64,000 nt of DNA. It comes from Brachybacterium halotolerans (lineage in GTDB: Bacteria > Actinomycetota > Actinomycetes > Actinomycetales > Dermabacteraceae). A model generated the notes under the pieces. The model was not told the DNA's origin, did no database searches, and worked only from the letters and a program-made list of their open reading frames with translations. Shown piece after piece: positions 32,798 through 43,247 of the stretch. Each line of letters opens with the position of its first letter. Position 1 is the stretch's first letter. A program made the translations under genes and the position numbers. Location: positions 70,381-134,380 of the forward strand of contig NZ_JAEDAJ010000005.1 of NCBI RefSeq assembly GCF_016623465.1, in the 5' to 3' direction.

Positions 32798-33273
32798 GTC
32801 CGAGGAGCGGGTGGGTGCGCGGCGCCGAACGGCTCGCCTCGGGATCGGCGCTCATCGCGCTCATCGCACGCCTCGTCCTTGCCGCGCTCTGGCTGGTCGA
32901 GGGCGCGGTGAAGGTGCACGCCGGCTTCGGCGCGGCGGACATCGGCCTGGTCGTCGACGGGGCGCGGTCGAACGCGCGCGTGCCCGAGGTGTTCGCCCTG
33001 TTCGCGGAGCACGTGATGGCGCCGCTGGCCGGGGTGTTCGGGATCGGCATCCCGGTGCTCGAACTGGCCCTCGGGGCCGGGCTCGCGCTGGGCTGGGGGA
33101 GACGCCTGCTCGCGCTCGCCTCGAGTGCGACGCTCGCCCTGTACTGGATGTCCGACCAGCTCGTCGTGCAGTACCCCGCGATGATGCTGCTCGGCGCCGT
33201 GGTGCTGTGCCTGGCGCGGGGCCCGGCGCGGCCCCGCGCGCCCCGCTCCTCCGCCGGGCCGCCGCATCGGTAG
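32794..33273 (+). CDS. DoxX-like four-helix membrane protein
   Basis: The 159-residue protein has four hydrophobic helices and the DoxX pattern (RLVLAALWLVEGAVKVHAGF in helix 1, then a GIPVLELALGAGLALGW segment). Such proteins are thought to act in quinone-linked redox or disulfide control. GTG 32794 overlaps the lipoprotein stop, so the two should be made together. Its TAG stop lies inside the -10 of the next gene. Confidence 0.75.
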   Translation: MSPRSGWVRGAERLASGSALIALIARLVLAALWLVEGAVKVHAGFGAADIGLVVDGARSNARVPEVFALFAEHVMAPLAGVFGIGIPVLELALGAGLALGWGRRLLALASSATLALYWMSDQLVVQYPAMMLLGAVVLCLARGPARPRAPRSSAGPPHR

Positions 33274-33276
33274 ACT
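33271..33276 (+). promoter_or_regulatory. -10 element TAGACT of DUF5926 gene
   Basis: TAGACT ends 7 bases before the ATG at 33284; its TAG is also the stop codon of the DoxX-like gene. Confidence 0.55.
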
Positions 33277-33283
33277 GGCGCGC

Positions 33284-34110
33284 ATGTCGACGAGCTCACG
33301 AGACGCGCTGGTCCGCCGTCCTTTCGAGGGACTGCCGCAGGAGCAGGATCTGGTGGCGATGCGCCAGCTGATCCCTGCCGCGACCATCAGCGCGCGGACC
33401 ACCGCCGCGTTGGGGAGCGAGGCCGTCACCCTCGCCACGATCCTGCCGATGAACTGGCCCGCGATCCGCCGCTCCGACGGCTCGGTCGTCGTCGGCCTGC
33501 AGGCGAGCGTCCCCGGCGGGGACCTCTCGCGCGCCTTCGGCCAGGCGATCGTGCAGGCCCTCGCGCTCGAGCCCGGCTCACCGGTCCCCACGGTCGCCCT
33601 CGAGGACGACTCCCCGCGCCTCCAGGACGTGCTGGACCTCGACGGCGACTTCGCGATCGAGGTCCACGACTCCTTCGAGTTCTGGGTCGACCCCGAGGCC
33701 GATCGCACCGCCGAGGTCGAGGCCTCCCTGCGGGATGCGAACGAGAAGATCATGCCGACCCGTCCGGTCGCGGGCCTCGAGCACGCCTACTGGGTCGACG
33801 CCGGCCCGAAGGAGCACCTGCGCTGGGTCCTCGACGCCGACGAGGACCGCGTCGTCGACGCCGTGGCCCGCCTGCACGCGCGCCGCGAGTCCGGCATCGG
33901 CGAGGGCACGAAGTACGTGGGCTCCTTCCGCGCCGAGGGCCTCACCATCCCGGTGTGGGATCTGCCCTCCGGCTTCGGAGCCGAGGGCGTCGAGGCCCAG
34001 GCCGAGGCTTTCAGCGCCCGCTTCCTCGAAGCGCTCGAGACCACCGAGCCGCTCACCGTCATGGAGCGGCGGGCCCGGGGCGGCATCGTCGCGCGCCAGG
34101 TGACCCTGCG

Positions 34111-34114
<4 letters not shown>
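33284..34114 (+). CDS. DUF5926 family protein
   Basis: The 276-residue soluble protein matches the actinobacterial DUF5926 pattern ([24 protein letters not shown] at the start, [10 protein letters not shown] in the middle, [18 protein letters not shown] near the C-terminus). No catalytic motif is evident. Some database entries call members SecA-like, which I do not support. Its TGA overlaps the ATG of the glycosyltransferase gene (ATGA), so the two are translationally coupled. Function unknown. Confidence 0.85.
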
Positions 34115-36012
<1,898 letters not shown>

Positions 36013-36141
36013 GCTGGAGCCGGGGAGCAGCCCCACCTCGGACGCTCGGACGAGGGCCGCGCACGCTGCGCGGTGCCTCGTCCGTTCTCCGCCTCTGCGG
36101 TCCGACGCACCACCTGCCCTCCGCACCACCTGTGCGCCGCG

Positions 36142-38235
36142 TCACCCGCCGACCGGGGCATCCTCCCGGGCGGGCAGCACAGCCGCGAGCGCGAGAATGC
36201 CGAGGCCCAGCACGGCGGCGATCAGCACCGGTCCCGTGTCGTTCACCGCGTAGCCCAGCCACCCGCCCGCGACCAGCGCGATCCGGACCGAGCGCCCGCT
36301 CGGATGCTCCTCGTCCAGCTGCTCGAGGGCACGCCAGTGCAGGCGGCGCGGCATGAGGATCGCGACCGAGCCGAGCACCGCCGCGAGCACCACCAGCGCG
36401 AGCCCCGGGTAGTCCACGAGCATCTGCAGGTTCTGACCGAGCTTGCGCAGCACCACCGTCCCGAGTCCGCCCGAGAGCACGTCGTCGATGAATCGACCCA
36501 GGTGGGAGCGAGAAGCCGGCGGACGCAGCCAGTCGAGCACCGACACCCCGACCACGGCGACCGCGCCCGCCGCATACAGTCCCAGCACGTGCCACCAGCG
36601 CAGCGGGATGCCGGAGACGAGCAGGGCGAGCAGCCCGAACGTCGGCACGCACACGAGCATGGAGCCGAAATCCGCGCCCATCGACGGGGCGACGCAGGCC
36701 GCCGACACCACCACTCCCGTCGCCACCGTCGCGATCACCCGGGCGCGCGGGGTGCGCAGGCGCGTGAACAGGCAGCCCAGGGCGGCGAGCGTGCCCGCGA
36801 GCACCATGCCGAACAGGTGGTTCGAGAGCCCGTAGAAGCGCGCCCCGGAGATGGCGTTCGCGCCCAGCGGGGACCCCGTCTGCCACGGTGAGCCGAGCGC
36901 CGACTCGAGCAGGATGAGGCCCGCGACCAGGCCGAACGCGACCCCCGGAGGTCCGAAGCGCGAGCGCCGCCAGGGGCCGGCGAGCACCACCGCGGCCAGC
37001 ACCGCCGACCCGGCCCACACCACGCCCGTCAGCGCCAGGGCCGGGTGCTCGGCCCGCCACCACGGCACGAGCGTGGACATGAGCGCGACCGGGAAGCACA
37101 GCGGCGCGATCGCGAGCAGCGAGCGGGCCGCGTGCCGCGCGCGATCGCGGCGGCGCAGCGGCGTGATCAGCAGCAGGACGAGCCCGACGGCCCCGAACGC
37201 CAGCCAGGAGAAGAACGCCGGGGGCGAGGCGCCGTCCACGAGCCGCGCGGCGAGCGAGCGGTCCAGCGCGAGCTGCTGGGGGTCGACGCGGGTGTCCTGC
37301 CCCTCGAAGGATTGCCCGGGGAGGGTGAGCGTCGGCTCGACGCCGTGGCTCTCGAGCACGGTGGGGAGCACGTCGGTGAGCACGACGAGCCCGTTCTGGT
37401 GGGTGGATCCGCTGGACAGCGCCTCGCCGGGGCGGCCGGTGTCCATCGCGACCTGCAGGCCGGCGGTGCGCGAGGCGATCGACCCCTGGGTCTCGACGGC
37501 CGCGGGATCGGCCGGGTCGGTCGCCGCGACGGAGACCAGCAGGGTGCGGGGGAGGTCCGCGGAGTCCGCCGCGGAACCGGACGCGGAATCGGCCGCGCAC
37601 CCGCCTGCCGCGTCGAGCACCTCCCCGGCGCGCTCGTCCAGCGCAGTGAGATCCGAGGGAGTGGCCGAGCCGAGATCGACGAGGAGCACGCCGGAGTCTG
37701 CGTCTCCGGCACCATCACCATCGAGCGCCGCGCTGATGCGGCCGACGGGGACGTCCTCGCTCGCGTCGATCTCTGTGGTGCCGCCGGGGATGCGGGCGAG
37801 CTGGTCGGTGGGCGGGTTCGGGACGCCGGCGCTCGACGGGGCCGTCGCGGCGAGCCCGCGGAAGCCGGTGCGCAGCGTCTCCTCGCCCTGCCGCTTCGTG
37901 GAGACCACGGTGGTCGAGGTCGTGTTCATGGCTCCCACGCCGGCGTTCTCGGCGAGGCACTGCAGATGAGGGGTCGTCTCCTCGGACACGTCCTCCCAGG
38001 TCAGACCCGAGGTCACCAGGACCATGCGGACCGGTGTGCTCGACGCGCCTGCGTCCGCTCCGTCGTCGGCCCGCGCGGGTCCCGTCGGCCCGAGGAGTGC
38101 TGCGGCCGTCGCCAGCAGCACACACATCGCGGCGAGGGCGACCGGACGCGGGAGGAGACGCCGCGAGGCCCTCGGCGTCGGCCCCGCGAGCCCGCGGGGG
38201 ATCGCGCGCGGACGGGACGGACTGGGGAACAGCAC
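36142..38235 (-). CDS. alkaline-phosphatase-like domain plus multi-helix membrane protein, paralog B
   Basis: The 697-residue protein has a signal or anchor helix, an extracellular domain of about 310 residues (VLVTSGLTWEDVSEETTPHL near the start, THQNGLVVLTDVLPTVLESHG near its end) and about ten membrane helices with FYGLSNHLFGMVLAG and the VNDTGP motif. The STHQxGLVxLTDVxPT pattern recalls uncharacterised alkaline-phosphatase-superfamily membrane proteins of actinobacteria, but metal ligands are not obvious. GTG 38235 follows a TACCAT -10 by 7 bases. It is a tandem paralog of the gene just upstream. Confidence 0.7.
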   Translation of the reverse strand: MLFPSPSRPRAIPRGLAGPTPRASRRLLPRPVALAAMCVLLATAAALLGPTGPARADDGADAGASSTPVRMVLVTSGLTWEDVSEETTPHLQCLAENAGVGAMNTTSTTVVSTKRQGEETLRTGFRGLAATAPSSAGVPNPPTDQLARIPGGTTEIDASEDVPVGRISAALDGDGAGDADSGVLLVDLGSATPSDLTALDERAGEVLDAAGGCAADSASGSAADSADLPRTLLVSVAATDPADPAAVETQGSIASRTAGLQVAMDTGRPGEALSSGSTHQNGLVVLTDVLPTVLESHGVEPTLTLPGQSFEGQDTRVDPQQLALDRSLAARLVDGASPPAFFSWLAFGAVGLVLLLITPLRRRDRARHAARSLLAIAPLCFPVALMSTLVPWWRAEHPALALTGVVWAGSAVLAAVVLAGPWRRSRFGPPGVAFGLVAGLILLESALGSPWQTGSPLGANAISGARFYGLSNHLFGMVLAGTLAALGCLFTRLRTPRARVIATVATGVVVSAACVAPSMGADFGSMLVCVPTFGLLALLVSGIPLRWWHVLGLYAAGAVAVVGVSVLDWLRPPASRSHLGRFIDDVLSGGLGTVVLRKLGQNLQMLVDYPGLALVVLAAVLGSVAILMPRRLHWRALEQLDEEHPSGRSVRIALVAGGWLGYAVNDTGPVLIAAVLGLGILALAAVLPAREDAPVGG

Positions 38236-38236
38236 G

Positions 38237-40387
38237 TCAGCGATGGTATGCGGCCGTCCGGGGAGGAGCCTCACCGTCGGACTCGCCGGTATCGCCACGC
38301 GCGCCGACCACCGGATCCGGGAGCATCGCCGCGATCAGCGGCAGCGAGACCACGAGCGCGGCGAGCAGCAGCATCGCCCCGGTGTCGTTCGTCGCATAGC
38401 CGATCCACGCCCCGACGCCGAGCGCGATGCGCACGGGCCGGGCGGCGGGATGCCGGGCGTCGAAGGCCGCGAGGCGCACCATGCGCGTGCGGGTGGGGAC
38501 GAGCGAGCACAGCCAGAGCACTGCGGCCAGCAGCAGCACGCCCAGCAGCGGCCAGAACGTGGTGACCTGGTCGATGTTCTGCTGCGCCTTGCTGGCGATC
38601 ACGTCGAACAGCTCGCCGGAGAGCACCTGGTCCACGAACCGTCCCAGGTGCGTCCGCTGCGCGGGCGGGCGCAGCCAGTCGAGCACCGAGATGCCCCCGA
38701 CGGCCACCACCGCCGCCCCGCCGACCGCGAGCAGATGCCACCAGCGCACGCGGATCCCGCTCAGCATGAGGGCGAGGAGCCCGAGCGCGGGGACCAGCAC
38801 GAGCACACCGCCGAAATCGGCGCCCATCGTCGGCGCCGCGCTCACGCCCATCACCACGACCCCGATCGCGATCACGGCGAGCACTCGCGTGCGCGGGCGC
38901 GTGAGCCGGGCGCACACGGCGAGCAGCGCGATCATCGTGCCCGCCAGCACCATTCCCGAGAGGTGGTTGGAGATGCCGTAGAAGCGGCCGCCGCGGATCG
39001 CCTGCGCCCCGAGAGGGGAGCCCAGCTGCAGCTGGGAACCGGTCGCGGACTCCGTGAGGACGGCCAGGGCGAGCAGTGCCCCCGCGGCGCCCGCGGGGCC
39101 GTACCGGAGGCGGCGCCAGGGTCCGAGCAGGGCGATCGCCGAGAGCACGAGGGCGAATCCCCACACCACGGCGGTGAGCGCGAGCGCGGGGTGCTCGGCC
39201 CTCCACCAGGGCACGGCCCCTGCGAGCAGGCCCGCGGCCGGTCCGAGAGGGAGGCACACGGCTGCGGCGCGCGCGGCGGCGGACAGGCGGCGGCGCGCCG
39301 CAAGACGCGGGACGAGCAGCACCAGGAGCCCGAGCGCCGGCAGCACCAGCCAGGATCCCAGCGCCCACCACGTCGCCCCGTCGACCAGCACGTTCGCGGC
39401 CGAGCGGTCGGTGGCCAGGCGGATGCCGGCGGTGTCGCGGACGACGGCATCGGTCGTGCCCGCGCCCGACCCGTCGGCGCCCGAACCGTCCGCGCCCGAC
39501 TCGTCGGCGGGCGCCGGGGTTCCCTCGAAGATCTGCCCGGGAAGTCCCTCGGGGGTGCTCTCGCCGTGGCTCGCGAGGATCGTCGGCACCACGTCGGTGA
39601 GCAGCACGACCCCCTCCTGATGGGTGGATCCGCTGGTCAGCGAGCCGCTCGCGAAACCGGAGTCCATCACGACCTGCAGTCGGTCGGGTCCGGGTGCGGG
39701 GGAGCGGCCCTCCTCGACCGCCTCGGAGTCCTCGGGATCGTAGGGGGCGACGGATACCAGGAGCACCCGCCCCATCGATGCGCTGTCGCAGCCGCCGACG
39801 GCATCGAGCTGCTTCCCGACCTCCTCGTCGAGAGCGGCGAGGGCGCGGCCGCGCTCCGAGTCCGGGGCGACGGGGTCCTCGTCGGCCCCGCGCGCGGGCA
39901 GCGAGTCCAGGGGGACGACCTCGGGGGCGTCGGGCAGCGCGGAGACCAGGTCCTCCGCGGGCTGCGGTGAGCGGGAGGTCCGGTGGGACTGGGATGCGAG
40001 GCCCAGATAACCGCTGGTCAGCGTCTCCATGCCCTGGCGACGCGTGGGCGTCAGCGGCGTCATCGAGCCCACGCTCATCGCGGCGGTCCCCGAGCGTTCG
40101 GCGAGGCACAGGAGGTGCGGGGTCGCCTCGGAGATGTCCTCCCAGTTCAGCCCCGCGGTCGCGAGGACGAGCTCGACGGGCTGCTCCGAGGGTCCCTGCG
40201 CGGCGGGCGCTGCGGGCGCTGCCACGCCGTCCGCTCGGGCCGATGCGGGGGCGAGCACGGGGAGCAGCACGGAGACGAACAGGGCGAGTGCGAGGGCGAG
40301 CGCGAGAGGGCGGGCGGCGCGGTCAAGGCGCCGGGGCGCGCGTGCCGGGGCCGAGCTCGGGCCGATGGCCGACGGAGGGAAGGTCAC
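38237..40387 (-). CDS. alkaline-phosphatase-like domain plus multi-helix membrane protein, paralog A
   Basis: The 716-residue protein matches paralog B throughout: signal helix, extracellular domain (LATAGLNWEDISEATPHL, then STHQEGVVLLTDVVPTILASHG), about ten helices, FYGISNHLSGMVLAG, DWLRPPAQRTHLGRFVDQVLSGEL and TNDTGA. A Gly/Ala/Asp linker (GADGSGADGSGAG) separates the domains. It ends one base before the start of paralog B. The pair arose by tandem duplication. Enzyme activity is unproven; a role in envelope polymer or lipid chemistry is only a guess. GTG 40387 is set by a leaderless promoter. Confidence 0.7.
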   Translation of the reverse strand: MTFPPSAIGPSSAPARAPRRLDRAARPLALALALALFVSVLLPVLAPASARADGVAAPAAPAAQGPSEQPVELVLATAGLNWEDISEATPHLLCLAERSGTAAMSVGSMTPLTPTRRQGMETLTSGYLGLASQSHRTSRSPQPAEDLVSALPDAPEVVPLDSLPARGADEDPVAPDSERGRALAALDEEVGKQLDAVGGCDSASMGRVLLVSVAPYDPEDSEAVEEGRSPAPGPDRLQVVMDSGFASGSLTSGSTHQEGVVLLTDVVPTILASHGESTPEGLPGQIFEGTPAPADESGADGSGADGSGAGTTDAVVRDTAGIRLATDRSAANVLVDGATWWALGSWLVLPALGLLVLLVPRLAARRRLSAAARAAAVCLPLGPAAGLLAGAVPWWRAEHPALALTAVVWGFALVLSAIALLGPWRRLRYGPAGAAGALLALAVLTESATGSQLQLGSPLGAQAIRGGRFYGISNHLSGMVLAGTMIALLAVCARLTRPRTRVLAVIAIGVVVMGVSAAPTMGADFGGVLVLVPALGLLALMLSGIRVRWWHLLAVGGAAVVAVGGISVLDWLRPPAQRTHLGRFVDQVLSGELFDVIASKAQQNIDQVTTFWPLLGVLLLAAVLWLCSLVPTRTRMVRLAAFDARHPAARPVRIALGVGAWIGYATNDTGAMLLLAALVVSLPLIAAMLPDPVVGARGDTGESDGEAPPRTAAYHR
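38243..38248 (-). promoter_or_regulatory. -10 element TACCAT of paralog B
   Basis: TACCAT ends 7 bases before GTG 38235 and lies inside the last codons of the upstream paralog, giving paralog B a possible own promoter. Confidence 0.45.
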
Positions 40388-40393
40388 CGGATG

Positions 40394-40399
40394 ATCGTA
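40394..40399 (-). promoter_or_regulatory. -10 element TACGAT of paralog A
   Basis: TACGAT ends 6 bases before GTG 40387 on the minus strand and rejects the longer frame up to 40603. Confidence 0.5.
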
Positions 40400-40635
40400 G
40401 AAGGCGGAGCCGGACCGCCGCTCACGCTGCCGGCCCGGACGCCGCCGACCGGCGGTGAGAGCGCACTGCGCCGCGCGAGATCGCGCGGTGGGGACCGCGG
40501 GTCGACCGGTAGATTGCCCACGATCGTCGGCGATGCTGCCCGACCACTGCTCGGCGCGGCCCCGACCCGGCCACCGCCTTGCCCCACCTCCGCCTTGCCC
40601 CACCTCCGCTTCGGTCCGTCTTCGAGGAGCCCTGC

Positions 40636-40935
40636 ATGATCCTCCACACCGTCTGCTTCACCCTCGCGCACGCGCCCGGCTCCGACGAGGAGCAGGCCTT
40701 CCTCGACGAGGCACGACGCATCCTGCCCGCGGTCCCCGGCGTCGAGGAGTTCACGGCCTCCCGGCAGGTCGGCGAGCAGAGCGACTTCCGCTTCCAGTTC
40801 GCCATGCGCTTCGCCGATCAGGACGTGTACGCCGCGTACGACGCACATCCGGACCACCAGGGCTTCGTCACCCAGCGGTGGAAGAGCGAGGTCGCAGCCT
40901 TCCAGGAGTTCGACTTCGTCCCCCTCGAGGGATGA
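40636..40935 (+). CDS. Dabb (stress-responsive alpha/beta barrel) family protein
   Basis: The 99-residue protein shows the Dabb pattern: MILHTVCFTL at the start, a PGVEEFTASRQ strand, MRFADQDVYAAYDAHPDHQGF, and the end VAAFQEFDFVPL. Such small dimeric ferredoxin-like barrels are of mostly unknown role. AGGAG at 40625-40629 precedes the ATG by six bases. Just upstream is a perfect 17-base duplication around GCCTTGCCCCACCTCC. Confidence 0.85.
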   Translation: MILHTVCFTLAHAPGSDEEQAFLDEARRILPAVPGVEEFTASRQVGEQSDFRFQFAMRFADQDVYAAYDAHPDHQGFVTQRWKSEVAAFQEFDFVPLEG

Positions 40936-40945
40936 CGATCCTCTG

Positions 40946-41689
40946 ATGGCGCGGGTGGAGGACGTCGATCGGCGCGGGCGATCCGTGCGCCTCGAGCGCC
41001 TCGAAAGGTCGCACGCCGGAGCCATCCTCGCAGGTCAGGATCGGGTTCTTGCCCGGGAAGTCTTCGGCTGCCGCTGGGAGCTCGCAGAGCTCGCGGAGTT
41101 CCTCGAGCGCGCGGAGCGGTGGAGCACGGACGGGCCCGTGCGAGAGTTCGCCGCGCGCCAGGTCGCCGGCGGGGACGTCGACATCGACACGGGCCCCGGC
41201 ATGAACGCGGGCACGGGCGCGGACGCGGGCACGGACGCACACCCACGCAGTGCCTGCGGCGAGATCGTCGGCGGGGGAGGGCTGCACCTGCTGGGCCCCG
41301 GCCTCGAGCGTGGGCAGGCGGACATGAGCTACTGGGTGCTCGCTCCGCATCGACGGCACGGCTGGGGCGCCGCGATCGCCCGCGCGCTGCGGGACACCGC
41401 GAGGTCCGATCCGCGCATCTGCACGCTCGTCCTGCGCATCGCGCCGGAGAACGTGGCATCCCAGCACGTCGCGAGGGGAGCAGGCGCATGGCCGACGGGC
41501 CGGAGTGAGCGCCACCCCGGTGACGCGAGTCGGCGGGTCGAGCGCTGGGAGCTCGACCTCGACGACGAGCCCGACTTCGACCTGGACGTCGACCTCGACC
41601 TCGACCCCGACCGCGACCTCGATCTCGACGACCGAGAGGCCGGCACGGCCCGTCTACGCTGGCACGATGATCCGTCTGACCGCCCCTGA
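40946..41689 (+). CDS. GNAT family N-acetyltransferase with Asp-rich C-terminal tail
   Basis: The 247-residue protein has a GNAT core (YWVLAPHRRHGWGAAIARAL as acetyl-CoA loop at about 128-147, then RIAPENVASQHVARGAGA). It is interrupted by a Gly/Thr/Asp insert near residues 78-100 and ends in an acidic repeat tail (DLDVDLDLDPDRDLDLDD, about 210-228). Substrate unknown. The last 23 bases overlap the start of the next GNAT gene. No strong ribosome site is seen. Confidence 0.75.
   Translation: MARVEDVDRRGRSVRLERLERSHAGAILAGQDRVLAREVFGCRWELAELAEFLERAERWSTDGPVREFAARQVAGGDVDIDTGPGMNAGTGADAGTDAHPRSACGEIVGGGGLHLLGPGLERGQADMSYWVLAPHRRHGWGAAIARALRDTARSDPRICTLVLRIAPENVASQHVARGAGAWPTGRSERHPGDASRRVERWELDLDDEPDFDLDVDLDLDPDRDLDLDDREAGTARLRWHDDPSDRP
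41655..41660 (+). promoter_or_regulatory. -10 element TACGCT of second GNAT gene
   Basis: TACGCT ends 6 bases before the ATG at 41667, inside the end of the first GNAT gene. Confidence 0.5.
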
Positions 41690-42239
41690 CCCCGCCCGCT
41701 TCGAGTCCTGGGCCGCGTGCGTGCGGGACTTCGCGGACGGGCCGATCGACGGCTCGGGCTATTTCGGGGGCTCGATCCCCGAACCCACTCCCGAGGAGTT
41801 CGCGCGCTATCTCGAGCAGCGCCTCGCCGAGGGCGACACGTCGATCCCTCCGGCGCCCGAGCGCGTGCACTGCTCGTACCGGTGGATCGTCGACGAGACC
41901 TGGGAGGCGGGCGGACCCCTGCTCGGATTCCTCGCCGTGCGCCACCACCTCACCAGTTTCCTACTCGCCCAGGGCGGACACATCGGCTACTCCGTGCGTC
42001 CCTCCGCCCGCCGACGGGGCGTCGCGGGTGCAGCGCTCGCCGTCGGCCTCACGGAGGCCGCCGAGCTGGGCATCGATCCCGTGCTCGTCTGCTGCGCCGA
42101 GACCAACGAGGCCTCGCGACGCACCATCGAGCGCAACGGCGGGGTGTACGAGAGCTCGATCGCCGAGCACAGGCGGTACTGGTTCGGGCAGGGCCCCTGG
42201 CCGCAGGAGCCGGACGCTCAGGGAGCACTCGGTCGCTGA
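41667..42239 (+). CDS. GNAT family N-acetyltransferase
   Basis: The 190-residue protein has the GNAT signature IGYSVRPSARRRGVAGAAL (about 107-125) and the following NEASRRTIERNGGVYES segment, with EPTPEEFARYLEQRL near the N-terminus as in acetyltransferases of the YxeL/RimJ-like type. Substrate unknown. The start is set by the leaderless promoter at 41655; 54 earlier in-frame codons are a Thr/Ser-rich shadow of the previous gene. Confidence 0.82.
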   Translation: MIRLTAPDPARFESWAACVRDFADGPIDGSGYFGGSIPEPTPEEFARYLEQRLAEGDTSIPPAPERVHCSYRWIVDETWEAGGPLLGFLAVRHHLTSFLLAQGGHIGYSVRPSARRRGVAGAALAVGLTEAAELGIDPVLVCCAETNEASRRTIERNGGVYESSIAEHRRYWFGQGPWPQEPDAQGALGR

Positions 42240-42275
42240 GCCTGGACCGCGCCCACGCCGCACGCCCGCCGCCGA

Positions 42276-42281
42276 TACCCT
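42276..42281 (+). promoter_or_regulatory. -10 element TACCCT of pheA
   Basis: TACCCT ends 6 bases before the ATG at 42288. Confidence 0.55.
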
Positions 42282-42287
42282 GCAGCC

Positions 42288-43247
42288 ATGCGGTACGGAT
42301 TCCTCGGCCCCGAGACCACCTTCACCCACCAGGCGCTCCTGCAGGCCCTCGCGGAGGCGCCCGACGAGCTGCGCGCCGGGGCCGAGCTGATCCCGTTCAC
42401 GTCGGTCGCGACGGCGACCACGGCGCTCGTGGACGGCGAGATCGACGCGATCACCGCGCCGATCGAGAACTCGGTCGAGGGCGGGGTGTCCGGCACGCTC
42501 GACGTCCTCGCCTCGCACGACCGCATCACGATCGTCGCCGAGCAGATCGTCCCGATCACCTTCGTGCTCGCCGCCAAGCGGCAGATGGACCTGTCCGAGG
42601 TGCGCGCCGTCGCCTCCCACACCCACGCGCAGGCGCAGGTTCAGGGGTGGATCCGCGAGAACCTGCCGGGCGCCGCGATCGAGCCGGCCTCCTCGACCGC
42701 CGGGGCCGCCCAGGCCATCGCCGACGCGAGCGAGACGGAGGCCGAGGGCCTCGCTGCGATCTGCTCGCCGCTGGCCGCGGAGCACTTCGGGCTCCAGGTC
42801 CTCGCCCGCGGCATCGAGGACACCAAGGGCGCCCAGACCCGCTTCGTCATCGTCACCCGCAACAGCCGGATCCCCGCCCGCACCGGGGCGGACAAGACGA
42901 CGCTCGTCGTCCACCTCCCGCACAACCGCTCGGGCGCTCTGCTGGAGATGCTCGAGCAGTTCAGCGCCAACGGCGTGAACCTCTCCCGCATCGAGTCCCG
43001 ACCCATCGGCGACGCCCTGGGCCGCTACTCCTTCTCCATCGACGCCGAGGGGCATCTGGAGGACCGTCGCGTCGCCAGCGCTCTGCGCGGACTGCACCGC
43101 ATGTGCCCGCAGGTCATCTACCTGGGGTCCTATCCGCGCGCGGATCAGCAGCGGTCGACGATCGACGTCGCCACGGCCGACGACTCCTACGACGACGCGA
43201 GCCGCTGGGTGGACGAACTCAGCAGGATGATCACGCCCGTCCCGTGA
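42288..43247 (+). CDS. pheA: prephenate dehydratase
   Basis: The 319-residue protein has a prephenate dehydratase domain (YGFLGPETTFTHQAL at 3-17, PIENSVEGGV, and the GAQTRF motif near 184-189) and a C-terminal ACT domain (SGALLEMLEQF, then the ESRP motif near 242) for phenylalanine feedback. It converts prephenate to phenylpyruvate. Its 3' end overlaps the convergent lipid-kinase gene by 17 bases. pheA, lipid kinase, serS and a HAD gene in this order are common in Micrococcales. Confidence 0.95.
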   Translation: MRYGFLGPETTFTHQALLQALAEAPDELRAGAELIPFTSVATATTALVDGEIDAITAPIENSVEGGVSGTLDVLASHDRITIVAEQIVPITFVLAAKRQMDLSEVRAVASHTHAQAQVQGWIRENLPGAAIEPASSTAGAAQAIADASETEAEGLAAICSPLAAEHFGLQVLARGIEDTKGAQTRFVIVTRNSRIPARTGADKTTLVVHLPHNRSGALLEMLEQFSANGVNLSRIESRPIGDALGRYSFSIDAEGHLEDRRVASALRGLHRMCPQVIYLGSYPRADQQRSTIDVATADDSYDDASRWVDELSRMITPVP

